Shown here one piece after another: positions 26,183 through 34,841 of a DNA stretch of 64,000 nucleotides. The stretch covers positions 1,364,001 to 1,428,000 of the forward strand of contig OZ221969.1 in assembly GCA_965119715.1 (NCBI GenBank), in the 5' to 3' direction. The stretch comes from JASBYZ01 sp029983705 (GTDB lineage: Bacteria > Actinomycetota > Coriobacteriia > Coriobacteriales > JAEZZM01). The notes beneath the pieces were generated by a model. That model did not search any database. It was given only the letters and a program-made list of their open reading frames with translations, and was not told where the DNA came from. Each line of letters starts with the position of its first letter. Within the stretch, counting starts at the first letter, position 1. Both the position numbers and the translations under genes were made by a program.

Positions 26183-27685
26183 TTATTGCTGTTCATCACT
26201 TGTAGAAAAGTCTAACCTGTCTATTTTGTCAATCAATTCTGAGCCGCGATCATTAAAGAGCAAGGCTTCACTTAAGTCAAAATATTCTGTAGATCCGTTT
26301 TCGTTAATAAATTGCATAGCCTGCTTATGTGAGGCTAAATCTCCTACTAACATGAGCATCTCCTTATTAACACCAAAGGCACCTTTTACAAATTTCAAGG
26401 TGTTTGAAAGAGTTTTACTCATCTCTTGCGTTAGATGTTCAAGTTTGTCTCGCTCTGCCACAAAGGCTTTTTTTGCTTCATCAAAGCTTAAGTGCTTAGA
26501 ACTTGCTTGGCTTATTAAGCTCTCCCAAAACTTGGCGCTCTTCTCATAAACTAAGTAATTTTCTTCATCTAATAGATTGTTCTCGCGCTCAAGTCTTATT
26601 TTTTCTTGGGTAGACTTTAGGAGCCCAACTAGATCTTGATACAAATCATCTGAATCTTTGAGCTTTGTTAAGGACTCAAAAATATGACTTATATAGCTTT
26701 CAAAATAGACGCTCTCTTTAAACCTTTGACTTAAGGCGTCAACTAAGAGCCCCATTAAAGATACGCGCTCATCAAAGGAGGCATCTTGTGCCTGACCTAT
26801 TACCCTATCATCAACACTACCCTCAAGGATAGTGTCAATCTGATAGCCATCCTTATACTTAGTAAAGAGGTCGTAGTACACACTAAAATGCTTTGCTATT
26901 TCTTCGTTTTGAATAAACTGGCCAATAAGTTCTTCACTTACGCTCATACCCAGTTGCTCATAGAGCTTAATAGTTGCAGAAAGGTCATCCCATCCTCGAG
27001 CAGTTACAAAAGATTTACCATCAATGGTGGTCTCAATCTTATAAAAATGATCCTTTTCTATATCAAGATAGCTCACAACACTTGGATGTACCTGCTTAGC
27101 AAGGGCATACTTTCTCCAAGCAGCGTAATCTGGCTCAACGTCAATTCTTCTGAGTCTATCCCAGGTAGCAATGTCAAAGTCACGAGCGTTTCTATTAAAC
27201 TCGCTAGGGTTTCCCGCCGTAACCACAATCCAGCCATCAGGAACCTGGTGGCGACCAAAGATCTTATACTGTAAAAACTGAAGCATAGCAGGCATGAGCG
27301 TCTCAGAAACGCAGTTGATCTCATCCAAAAATAGGATGCCCTCGCATCTTCCAGTCTTCTCTTCAAAGTCATAGACTGTAGAAATAATCTCACTCATAGT
27401 AAATTCAGACACGTCATAGAGCTTATCGCTATACTCTTTTTGAGTGATAAAGGGAAGGCCTAGGGCTGACTGACGAGTATGATGAGTCATAGAATACGAC
27501 ACGAGTCCCACGCCAAGCTCTTGGGCAATTTGCTCCATAATAGCAGTCTTACCAATACCAGGCGCGCCAAGCAAAAACATAGGGCGCTGTTTATGAGTTG
27601 GAAGGCAATAGTTTCCAAACTCGTCTTTTAGAAAGTAAGCTTTAAGTGCATGTTTAATTTCTAATTTGGCGTCTTGTATGTTCAT
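26183..27685 (-). CDS. MoxR-type AAA+ ATPase
   Basis: 500 residues. Walker A GAPGIGKTAIM lies at about 40–50, Walker B GILFLDEINC near 117–125, and sensor-1 AGNPSEFNRNARDFD near 160, followed by WDRLRRIDVEP. The C-terminal ~280 residues are helical and less conserved. MoxR ATPases act as chaperones for partner VWA proteins, inserting cofactors or remodelling complexes. The partner is encoded 16 bases upstream on the same strand. The client is unknown, but both genes lie just downstream of arcABC. Confidence 0.87.
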   Translation of the reverse strand: MNIQDAKLEIKHALKAYFLKDEFGNYCLPTHKQRPMFLLGAPGIGKTAIMEQIAQELGVGLVSYSMTHHTRQSALGLPFITQKEYSDKLYDVSEFTMSEIISTVYDFEEKTGRCEGILFLDEINCVSETLMPAMLQFLQYKIFGRHQVPDGWIVVTAGNPSEFNRNARDFDIATWDRLRRIDVEPDYAAWRKYALAKQVHPSVVSYLDIEKDHFYKIETTIDGKSFVTARGWDDLSATIKLYEQLGMSVSEELIGQFIQNEEIAKHFSVYYDLFTKYKDGYQIDTILEGSVDDRVIGQAQDASFDERVSLMGLLVDALSQRFKESVYFESYISHIFESLTKLKDSDDLYQDLVGLLKSTQEKIRLERENNLLDEENYLVYEKSAKFWESLISQASSKHLSFDEAKKAFVAERDKLEHLTQEMSKTLSNTLKFVKGAFGVNKEMLMLVGDLASHKQAMQFINENGSTEYFDLSEALLFNDRGSELIDKIDRLDFSTSDEQQ

Positions 27686-27701
27686 GTCTATCCTATCTTA
27701 T

Positions 27702-29207
27702 CTATAACATTAATTTCATAGCCCAGCTTGGAACCTCGGTGTCAAGTGACTGTTCGTCTGCAAAGATAAAGGCCACATCGTAATCTGGAGCTTGTTTGGG
27801 GAAACTTCCCTGTCCATCAGTAAAATAAATGAGGCCTTTTAAGTCGCTGAGCTCACCTTTAGCAATCTGTTCATCCACATACCTAAATACTGGTCTAAAA
27901 TCCGTGCCGCCTAAGCCTTTAATCTCTAGGTTTTCGAGATATCTCTCAATATCTTCTGGCGATGAGATCTTTGTCATCTCAGTAATCGCAGCGTCACACT
28001 GAATTATGAGGACATTCATATGAACCGAAAAACTCGTTTGCTCCCGCAAAATTGAGTAGGTTTTCTCGATAAACTTTCTTACCTGTCCATCTTTTGTAGA
28101 AGAGGAGGTGTCTATCGCAATCACAAAGTCTCTAATCTTGTGCTCTTCAACGTACTCAAGCGGCTCTATCAAAGGGAGATTTTTGTATAAGGAAAGCCCA
28201 TAGCAGTAAAAAACGTAGTCAAACTCATCGTCATTTACCTTGAGCTCTTCTCCCGTACTTGCAAATTTTCGCAAAAACTCTTTGTAGTCCTGGCGCTTTC
28301 GTGTCACGTTTTTCAGATTCATTCTTAAATTCGAACTCTCAGTTCCCCAGTGCTGAATGTAAGAATCAAGCTGAATTCCCATTTCATCGGCAGCGTTTTT
28401 CCACTGCTCTTTTGAGCGGTCAAGATTTATGGTATCTGCAAGACGCTTTCCAATTGCCTTTTTTGCGTTTTCAGGTGCCTCTTTTTGGACAATGTCATCT
28501 GTACTCATGCCTCGAGAAGACTTGTGACTAAACTCAGCATCCTTTTCTGGCCCCTCTTCAGTTTGAGTACCATCCTTTGAGTCAAGAGCACCAGCTGCTC
28601 TGCTCTCGTTTTGAGAGGACTCCTCTTTAAGCTGCTTAGTTTGTCTTCTTACTCGAGATTCTGTTTCAAAGAGATACCAGGAGCTGTGATCATCAACAAT
28701 AAAATCCTTGCGAATCTCCTCAAGCTCATAATCACTTATCTTCCTGTCTTCAAAGTACTTATAAAGAGATTCTGCCGTGAGCACTTGAATATCTTCTTTG
28801 ATAGTTGCCACATAGCTTTCTTGGCGAGAAGAGCGCTCTGAATAACTTGCAGGCAAATTGAGCTCGTTAATAATGTTTTCTACAGCAATGTCGCAGCTTA
28901 GATCCCACCTCATTTGGTGAGTATCGCTTTTGGGAAAACTATGCAAAAAGACATTGTGTAAAGAGATGTGAAGAAGCATGCGAGCAACACTCGTAGGCTC
29001 TACTTTAAACATCTTTAAAATTTCTTTGGAGTCATAGCGAATATGAGTGCCATCAGTTGCGAGCGAAGCATTTTTGATTGGCAAAAACTTTAGGGCAGAA
29101 AAAATAGGACTCATAAAGTGGAGGTTGATGAGCAAATCAGTTTTTGCCCCTTCAAGTACTTCATATGCTAAAGAGTCTAATTCATCTGGCATAAAAGCAA
29201 ACCTCAC
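27702..29207 (-). CDS. VWA-like/DUF2201 protein, metallopeptidase-like motif lacking catalytic Glu
   Basis: 501 residues. The N-terminal DUF2201-like (COG3864) domain normally has HExxHxxxxH; here residues 80–89 read HISLHNVFLH, so the three histidines remain but the catalytic Glu is Ile. The family's second block WDLSCDIAVENIINEL follows at 101. A charged linker (about 190–250) leads to a VWA-like domain with the MIDAS start AIDTSSS at 364–370. It pairs with the downstream MoxR ATPase. Probably a non-proteolytic metal-binding scaffold, though this is inference. Confidence 0.77.
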   Translation of the reverse strand: MRFAFMPDELDSLAYEVLEGAKTDLLINLHFMSPIFSALKFLPIKNASLATDGTHIRYDSKEILKMFKVEPTSVARMLLHISLHNVFLHSFPKSDTHQMRWDLSCDIAVENIINELNLPASYSERSSRQESYVATIKEDIQVLTAESLYKYFEDRKISDYELEEIRKDFIVDDHSSWYLFETESRVRRQTKQLKEESSQNESRAAGALDSKDGTQTEEGPEKDAEFSHKSSRGMSTDDIVQKEAPENAKKAIGKRLADTINLDRSKEQWKNAADEMGIQLDSYIQHWGTESSNLRMNLKNVTRKRQDYKEFLRKFASTGEELKVNDDEFDYVFYCYGLSLYKNLPLIEPLEYVEEHKIRDFVIAIDTSSSTKDGQVRKFIEKTYSILREQTSFSVHMNVLIIQCDAAITEMTKISSPEDIERYLENLEIKGLGGTDFRPVFRYVDEQIAKGELSDLKGLIYFTDGQGSFPKQAPDYDVAFIFADEQSLDTEVPSWAMKLML

Positions 29208-29232
29208 GAGTCAAAAAATAAGTTAGGAAGCA

Positions 29233-29261
29233 AGCTCCCAAGCCATGGTATCTTGGGAGCT
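29233..29261 (-). terminator. Hairpin between arcC and the VWA gene
   Basis: AGCTCCCAAG (29233–29242) pairs perfectly with CTTGGGAGCT (29252–29261). On the minus strand the nearest T-run is about 15 nt further, so it may be a partial terminator or mRNA-end stabiliser. Confidence 0.55.
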
Positions 29262-29296
29262 CGTCCATTTCCTAATAAATAGGAGGAAACTACATA

Positions 29297-30253
29297 CTAC
29301 TTAGCGGTGATAATGGTACCTGCCTCACCGCGAAGTCCTGCGGCTGCACATTCAAGAGAGGTGATGAGTGCCTTACCTTGTGGATAAGCCTCAACATACT
29401 CAATGCAAGCCTCAATCTTTGGAAGCATACTACCTGGAGCAAATTGTCCTTGCTTGATGTACTCTTTTGCCTCAGCAACAGTCATCTTAGTAAGAGCTTT
29501 TTGCTCAGGAGTGTTAAAGTTGATCATTACATTTTCAACAGCGGTTAAGATAACAAGCATGTCTGCGCCAAAGTCTGCTGCAAGTCTTGAGCTTGAGCGG
29601 TCTTTATCGATAACAGCTGGAACTCCTTCATAACCGTTCTCGGTCTCAAATACAGGAATTCCTCCACCACCGGTTGAAACTACAACGTAGCCTGCCTCGT
29701 TTAAGTCTGTAATTGCATCAAACTCAACGATTCTTACAGGTTTTGGAGAAGCAACTACCTGTCTCCAACCTCTTCCAGCATCCTCCTTGTATGTCCAGCC
29801 AGTCTCAGCGGCCTTAGCCTTAGCCTCTTCTTCTGTTAAGAAGGCGCCAACTGGCTTTGTTGGATCATCAAATGCTGGGTCGTTTCTATCAACAACGGTC
29901 TGAGTAATAACGTTTACTACAGATCTTTGGATGTTTCTTCTTTTTATCTCATTGAGAAGCGCTTGTGAGAGGTGGTAGCCAATGTAGCCTTGGCTCATAG
30001 CACCTGCTTCTGGAAAAGGCATCTCAGGAGTTTTGCCATCTTTAGATGAAGCAAAAGCAAAGGCGTTGTTAATCATGCCAACCTGAGGACCATTACCGTG
30101 AGATACAATTACGTTTGTATCTTCTTCAAGCATATCCACAATATGAGATGCGGTGTTTTGTACAAGGGCAAGTTGCTCTTGTGGGGTGTTTCCAAGTGCG
30201 TTACCACCAAGGGCGATAACTACTGACTTACCGCTTCCTTTTTTGTATCCCAT
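29297..30253 (-). CDS. arcC: Carbamate kinase
   Basis: 318 residues. SVVIALGGNALG at the N-terminus, SHGNGPQVGMI near 56, and VVSTGGGGIPV and AVIDKDRSSSRLAADFGAD are family marks. It makes ATP from carbamoyl phosphate and ADP, the energy-yielding last step of the arginine deiminase pathway. I chose ATG 30253 (GAGG seven bases upstream) over the TTG at 30259. Third gene of arcA–arcB–arcC. Confidence 0.97.
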   Translation of the reverse strand: MGYKKGSGKSVVIALGGNALGNTPQEQLALVQNTASHIVDMLEEDTNVIVSHGNGPQVGMINNAFAFASSKDGKTPEMPFPEAGAMSQGYIGYHLSQALLNEIKRRNIQRSVVNVITQTVVDRNDPAFDDPTKPVGAFLTEEEAKAKAAETGWTYKEDAGRGWRQVVASPKPVRIVEFDAITDLNEAGYVVVSTGGGGIPVFETENGYEGVPAVIDKDRSSSRLAADFGADMLVILTAVENVMINFNTPEQKALTKMTVAEAKEYIKQGQFAPGSMLPKIEACIEYVEAYPQGKALITSLECAAAGLRGEAGTIITAK

Positions 30254-30281
30254 CTGCAAACCTCAATTCTTAATCGCGTTT

Positions 30282-31277
30282 TTATCTTAAGGTTGCATAC
30301 ATAACTGCTTTAATGGTGTGCATGCGGTTTTCAGCCTCATCAAATACTCTTGATTGAGCTGATTCAAATACCTCATCGGTAACTTCCATCTCAGTTACGC
30401 CAAATTTCTCTGCAATATCTGCACCAATGGTGGTGTTGGTATCGTGGAATGATGGGAGGCAGTGTAGGAAGATAGCGTCTGGCTCAGCCTTTGCCATAAT
30501 CTCTTTAGTTACGCGGTATGGAGTAAGTGCCTTAATGCGTGGCTCCCAAACCTCATCTGGCTCACCCATTGAAACCCAAACATCAGTTGCGATAACATGT
30601 GCGCCCTTTGCAGCTTCATCCACATTCTCTGTCAAGGTAATGGTTGAACCGTTCTCTTTGGCAATCTCTTGGCAGGTCTTAACGAGCTCGTCGTCTGGCA
30701 TGTACTCCTTAGGACCACATGCTACAAAGTTAATGCCAAGCTTTGCGCAAATTACGAGATAAGAGCGGCACATGTTAAAGCGAGCGTCTCCAAAGTATGC
30801 AAACTTCTTGCCTTTAATGTCGTAATTAAAGTTCTCTTGCATAGTTAAAATATCAGCAAGCATCTGGGTTGGATGCCATTCGTTGGTTAAACCGTTCCAT
30901 ACAGGAACACCAGCTTTTGCAGCGAGTTCATCAACGTCTGCCTGGTCAAATCCTCTAAACTCAATACCGTCATAGAAACGACCAAGTACGCGAGCAGTGT
31001 CTTCGATAGACTCCTTTTTGCCCATTTGAGAAGAACCTGGATCAAGGTAGGTAACGCCCATACCTAAGTCCATTGCGCCAACTTCAAATGCGCAGCGGGT
31101 ACGAGTTGAGGTCTTTTGGAAGAGCAAAACAATGTTCTTGCCCTCAAGGTAACGATGAGGAGTTCCAGTACGTTTTAACTCTTTAAAGTTCTTTGAGAGT
31201 TCGAGAAGGTACTTAATCTCATCAGTTGAAAAATCGAGCAAACGGAGAAAACTTCTTCCACTAAGATTTACTGGCAT
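30282..31277 (-). CDS. arcB: Ornithine carbamoyltransferase, catabolic
   Basis: 331 residues. The carbamoyl phosphate loop TSTRTRCAFEVG lies near residue 56, with DPGSSQMGKKESIEDTARVL, the ornithine-site DVWVSMGE and the catalytic HCLPSFHD. In the ADI pathway it phosphorolyses citrulline to ornithine and carbamoyl phosphate. It lies between arcA and arcC with short gaps; the sequence is like anabolic ArgF, and the catabolic role comes from context. Confidence 0.96.
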   Translation of the reverse strand: MPVNLSGRSFLRLLDFSTDEIKYLLELSKNFKELKRTGTPHRYLEGKNIVLLFQKTSTRTRCAFEVGAMDLGMGVTYLDPGSSQMGKKESIEDTARVLGRFYDGIEFRGFDQADVDELAAKAGVPVWNGLTNEWHPTQMLADILTMQENFNYDIKGKKFAYFGDARFNMCRSYLVICAKLGINFVACGPKEYMPDDELVKTCQEIAKENGSTITLTENVDEAAKGAHVIATDVWVSMGEPDEVWEPRIKALTPYRVTKEIMAKAEPDAIFLHCLPSFHDTNTTIGADIAEKFGVTEMEVTDEVFESAQSRVFDEAENRMHTIKAVMYATLR

Positions 31278-31332
31278 AATACAATCCTTTCATCGTTTTT
31301 TATCGATAAAAATTTACACACTTACTTACTAA

Positions 31333-32577
31333 TTAAATATCTTCTCTGATAAATGGCATGCTCATGCAGCGTGGACCTCCACGGCCACGGCTTACTTCAG
31401 CTGAAGGCATTACCAACAGATCCAATCCTTCTTTTTCAAGAAGCTTATTGGTTACATTGTTGCGCTGATACACTACGATTTTGCCTGGCTCGATGCAAAG
31501 GGTATTTGAACCATCGTTCCATTGCTCGCGTGCAGCAGCTACAGAATCTCCACCAGCGCACTGGATGAGTTTAACTGAGTCAATTCCAAGTGCGTATGCA
31601 AGAATGCTCTCAAGTGAGCCGTTGTGCTCTTCAATCTTGAGCTCATCCTCTTTAGCACCCTTGGTGATTTCAAGCACTCTAAGGGTCTGCATAATTGCTG
31701 GATGGATAGTAAATTTATCATAATCAATTTGAGTAAAAACGGTATCAAGGTGCATAAATGCGCGTCTTGCTGGAATGTCAAAGGCAAAGATTTTCTCAAT
31801 CTCACAACCCTCGCTGTGCCAGAAGATGTTCTTGGCAATTGTATCAATTGCTGCGGCTTGAGTGCGCTGAGAAATACCAATTGCAAGTGCAGTGCGAGAT
31901 AAGTTTAAGATATCTCCACCCTCAATGTGGTACTGAGCGTCTCTGTGATACCAGCGCTGTACATCCTTGTACTCTGGGTGATATCTAAAAATAAACTCTC
32001 CGTAGAGGGTCTCACGGTTTCTTGTGTGAGCATACATGTGGTTTACGCACACACCATTTCCAACAGTTGCAAATGGATCGCGTGAGAAATAAAGGTTTGG
32101 TAGTGGGTGTACTGCAAGAGAATCTCTTTCCTCAGTTGAGCCAAGGTAAGACTCAAGTGAGTTTTTAGAAAGAGCTGGAAGCTCGAGTTCTGCTCGAGTA
32201 AAACCTGCCATGGTCTTGCAGACAAATTCGTAGTTGTCTTTAATGGACTCAAGTCTTTCTTTGGCAGCTTGCATAACTCTTTCGCCCTTGATGTTGGCCT
32301 CGCTTAAGAATTGCTTTAAGAATTCTTCACGGGTGCCCGGTACTTTATCAAATACCTCTGCAACAAGTTTCTCAAGATAGACTACCTCTACTCCCTCATT
32401 TCTCATGAGGTCAGCAAATGCATCATGCTCCTGCTGAGCAACTTCTAGAAATGGGATGTCGTCAAAGAGTAGGTTCTCTAACTCATCAGGATGAAGATTG
32501 AGGAGCTCTTCACCTGGCCTGTGGAGACAAACTTTTTTAAGTTTGCCAATCTCACTAGTTACGTGAATAGGATGCAT
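31333..32577 (-). CDS. arcA: Arginine deiminase
   Basis: 414 residues, converting arginine to citrulline and ammonia. LPNLYFSRDPFATVGNGV carries the guanidinium-binding Asp region, HIEGGDILNLS holds the catalytic His/Glu pair, and the nucleophile is in RGRGGPRCMSMPF near the C-terminus. First gene of the ADI operon; its upstream region has a Crp-like box. The pathway yields ATP and ammonia, giving energy and acid tolerance. Confidence 0.98.
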   Translation of the reverse strand: MHPIHVTSEIGKLKKVCLHRPGEELLNLHPDELENLLFDDIPFLEVAQQEHDAFADLMRNEGVEVVYLEKLVAEVFDKVPGTREEFLKQFLSEANIKGERVMQAAKERLESIKDNYEFVCKTMAGFTRAELELPALSKNSLESYLGSTEERDSLAVHPLPNLYFSRDPFATVGNGVCVNHMYAHTRNRETLYGEFIFRYHPEYKDVQRWYHRDAQYHIEGGDILNLSRTALAIGISQRTQAAAIDTIAKNIFWHSEGCEIEKIFAFDIPARRAFMHLDTVFTQIDYDKFTIHPAIMQTLRVLEITKGAKEDELKIEEHNGSLESILAYALGIDSVKLIQCAGGDSVAAAREQWNDGSNTLCIEPGKIVVYQRNNVTNKLLEKEGLDLLVMPSAEVSRGRGGPRCMSMPFIREDI

Positions 32578-32838
32578 AAAAATCTCCCTTAAAAAAGATT
32601 TAAAAAAGACTAACTAAATACATTATTACCATCAAATTCATAAATAGCAAGCTTGCCAAATTAAGTACTTTACCTTGTAAATCTCATTATTTTGTATATT
32701 TTTTGTTCGTTATCCGTCATTGAGAAAGCACCTGCAGTTGAAGCCTTTTAATTATAATTTTATATTGGATAATAATTTTTTAATAACTTCCTAAATTTTC
32801 ATTGTTATTAAGCTTTTACGTGCAATTTTTTACCTAAT

Positions 32839-32854
32839 TTTGACCAATATCACA
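32839..32854. promoter_or_regulatory. Crp/Fnr-like box upstream of arcA
   Basis: On the minus strand TGTGA-TATTGG-TCAAA, matching the TGTGA-N6-TCACA pattern in 8 of 10 defined bases. Together with the perfect box upstream of the amidinotransferase gene, it suggests a shared Crp/Fnr-family regulator. Confidence 0.4.
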
Positions 32855-32944
32855 GTACATTATTATTGTATTTTATTGTATAAGTTGAGAATTCTAGTCA
32901 ATCTTTGAGTCAAAATAGAGCTTAGCTACAAGAGTATTTAGGCA

Positions 32945-32977
32945 GTAAAAAGGCGCCCCCACACACCTGGGAGCGCC
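32945..32977 (-). terminator. Terminator of groL
   Basis: GGCGC (32952–32956) with GCGCC (32973–32977) and an inner CCCA/TGGG extension form a G+C-rich stem. A run of five Ts follows on the minus strand. Confidence 0.88.
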
Positions 32978-33023
32978 CTAAAGATTTGTTGCATAAAGAG
33001 TGGAATCTATAAGCAAGACATGC

Positions 33024-34700
33024 TTACATCATCATGCCACCCATGTTCATACCGCCGCCGTTTCGAGCATTCATAGCTTGAACAAGCTCGGTCATGTCTT
33101 GGCCTTCTTTAGGAATCTCGTTAATGGATGCCTCAGTTACAATAATCAAGCAAGCTACAGAGACTGCTGATTGCAGTGCTGTACGAGTTACCTTAACTGG
33201 ATCAATTACTTGCATATCAATCATGTTACCAGTTTCTTCTGTAGCAAAGTTAATGCCCTCGCCCTTGGGCATAGCCTTAATCTTTTCTACAACCATACCT
33301 GGTTCAAATCCAGCATTTTCAGCAATAGCTCTTACTGGAGCCTCAAGCGCGCGCCTTAAGATGTCTACACCTACCTGCTCGCCCTTGTTGCGGCATTCAA
33401 CACTATCAAGTACTGGAATTGCGTCAAGTAAGGCTACTCCTCCACCCGGAACAATTCCTTCTTCGGTTGCTGCAAGGGTTGCCTGAAGTGCGTCTTCAAT
33501 TCTTGAGCGCTTCTCCTTCATTTCACTTTCAGTTGCAGCGCCTACGCGCATGATGGCAACTCCACCGGTAAGTTTACCAAGTCTCTCATGCATCTTTTTG
33601 CGCTCATAGTCAGAGCTGGTACGAGGAATTTCTGCTCTAATCTCTTCGCATCTCTTCTCGATAGCTGCACTATCTCCAGATCCGCCAACGATAATAGTGG
33701 TATCTTTGGTAACCTTTACAGACTTTGCCTTACCAAGTTTATCTATAGTAGCGTTTTCAACACTTAAACCTAAATCTTTTGCATAGAAGGTACCACCCGT
33801 TACAACAGCAATATCCTCTAAGATTCTCTTTCTTCTTTCACCAAAACCCGGTGCCTTAACTGCTGCAAACTGGAAGGCTCCACGTACCTTGTTTAAGAGC
33901 ATGGTAGCAAGCGCATCGCCCTCAACATCTTCTGCAACAATAAAGAGGGGTTTATTTACCTTGGTAACTTCTTCTAAGATTGGAAGGATTTCTTGGATGG
34001 TAGTAACTTTTTGATCGGTGATAAGGATGTATGGGTCTTCCAAAACAGCCTCCATACGCTCGCGGTCAGTTACCATGTATGGTGATATATAGCCGCGCTC
34101 GTACTGCATACCTTCAACGATTTCGATATCAATGCCAAAGGTTTGAGACTCCTCAATCGTGATAACTCCTACTGAGCCAACTTTTTCCATTGCCTCAGCA
34201 ATTCTCTCTCCTACACCGTCGCCAGTTTCATCATCTCGAGCAGAAATAGCACCAACTGAAGCAATTTGTTCATTGCTCTCAAGCTTGGTTGCGTTTTCGG
34301 TAATCTCTTTTACAACAGCCTTAGCACCCGTTACAATACCGCGTCTAATTGCAATTGGATTTTCTCCTGCGGTAATGTTTTTTAAGCCTTCGCGAACAAT
34401 CTCGTTTGCCAAAATAGTTGCTGTTGTTGTACCGTCACCAGCAATGCTATTGGTTTTAATAGCTGCTTCTTTAATAAGCTGAGCACCCATGTTTTCAACA
34501 GGGTTTTCTAAGAAGACATCACGAGCAACAGTAACTCCATCGTTAGTTACTAAAGGTGCACGCGTACCATTTTTACCGCGCTCAAGGGCTACGTATCTAC
34601 CACGAGGACCAAGGGTTACCTTTACTGCATCAGCAAGTTTTCCTACGCCAACCGCCATTGCGTCACGCGCCTGAGAGTGAAAATTAATATCTATTGACAT
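33024..34700 (-). CDS. groL: Chaperonin GroEL (60 kDa), encoded without groES
   Basis: 558 residues. ATP-site motifs are VTLGPRGRYV, VTNDGVTVARD and AGDGTTTATILA near residue 90. VAEDVEGDALATMLLN, APGFGERRKRILEDIA and IVPGGGVALLDA are typical. The C-terminus ends in a Gly/Met-rich tail (GGGMNMGGMMM). It is longer than the usual ~540 residues, partly through an insertion around ERGKNGTRAP. No groES gene adjoins it, and no CIRCE or HAIR element is visible upstream. Confidence 0.96.
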   Translation of the reverse strand: MSIDINFHSQARDAMAVGVGKLADAVKVTLGPRGRYVALERGKNGTRAPLVTNDGVTVARDVFLENPVENMGAQLIKEAAIKTNSIAGDGTTTATILANEIVREGLKNITAGENPIAIRRGIVTGAKAVVKEITENATKLESNEQIASVGAISARDDETGDGVGERIAEAMEKVGSVGVITIEESQTFGIDIEIVEGMQYERGYISPYMVTDRERMEAVLEDPYILITDQKVTTIQEILPILEEVTKVNKPLFIVAEDVEGDALATMLLNKVRGAFQFAAVKAPGFGERRKRILEDIAVVTGGTFYAKDLGLSVENATIDKLGKAKSVKVTKDTTIIVGGSGDSAAIEKRCEEIRAEIPRTSSDYERKKMHERLGKLTGGVAIMRVGAATESEMKEKRSRIEDALQATLAATEEGIVPGGGVALLDAIPVLDSVECRNKGEQVGVDILRRALEAPVRAIAENAGFEPGMVVEKIKAMPKGEGINFATEETGNMIDMQVIDPVKVTRTALQSAVSVACLIIVTEASINEIPKEGQDMTELVQAMNARNGGGMNMGGMMM

Positions 34701-34841
34701 ATTTCCCTACCTTTACTCGAGAAGAGCCTTCTGATGATTACTCTTATAAATTAACACGCATCATTTAAAGTTCAAAGCGATTGTTTATAATATTGTTAGA
34801 AATTTTGGACAGGACAGACTAAAAATTAAGGATGAAAAGCC

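Larger units (their letters stand above)
32578..33023. other. Intergenic region between groL and arcA (arcA regulatory region)
   Basis: A 446-bp AT-rich gap. It has the groL terminator at 32945–32977, a Crp-like box at 32839–32854, and just upstream of that (minus strand) the repeated TACAATAAAA-TACAATAATAA. TTGACT with TACAAT 15 bp later (near 32903–32877) is a possible but short-spaced promoter. No coding ORF was seen. Confidence 0.5.

Noticed and set aside
26786..27274. 162-aa ORF on the + strand
   Set aside because: Antisense to the MoxR ATPase gene, including its Walker B region; frame shadow.
34701..34841. CIRCE or HAIR element before groL
   Set aside because: No TTAGCACTC-N9-GAGTGCTAA or CTTGAGT-N7-ACTCAAG pattern found in the gap.
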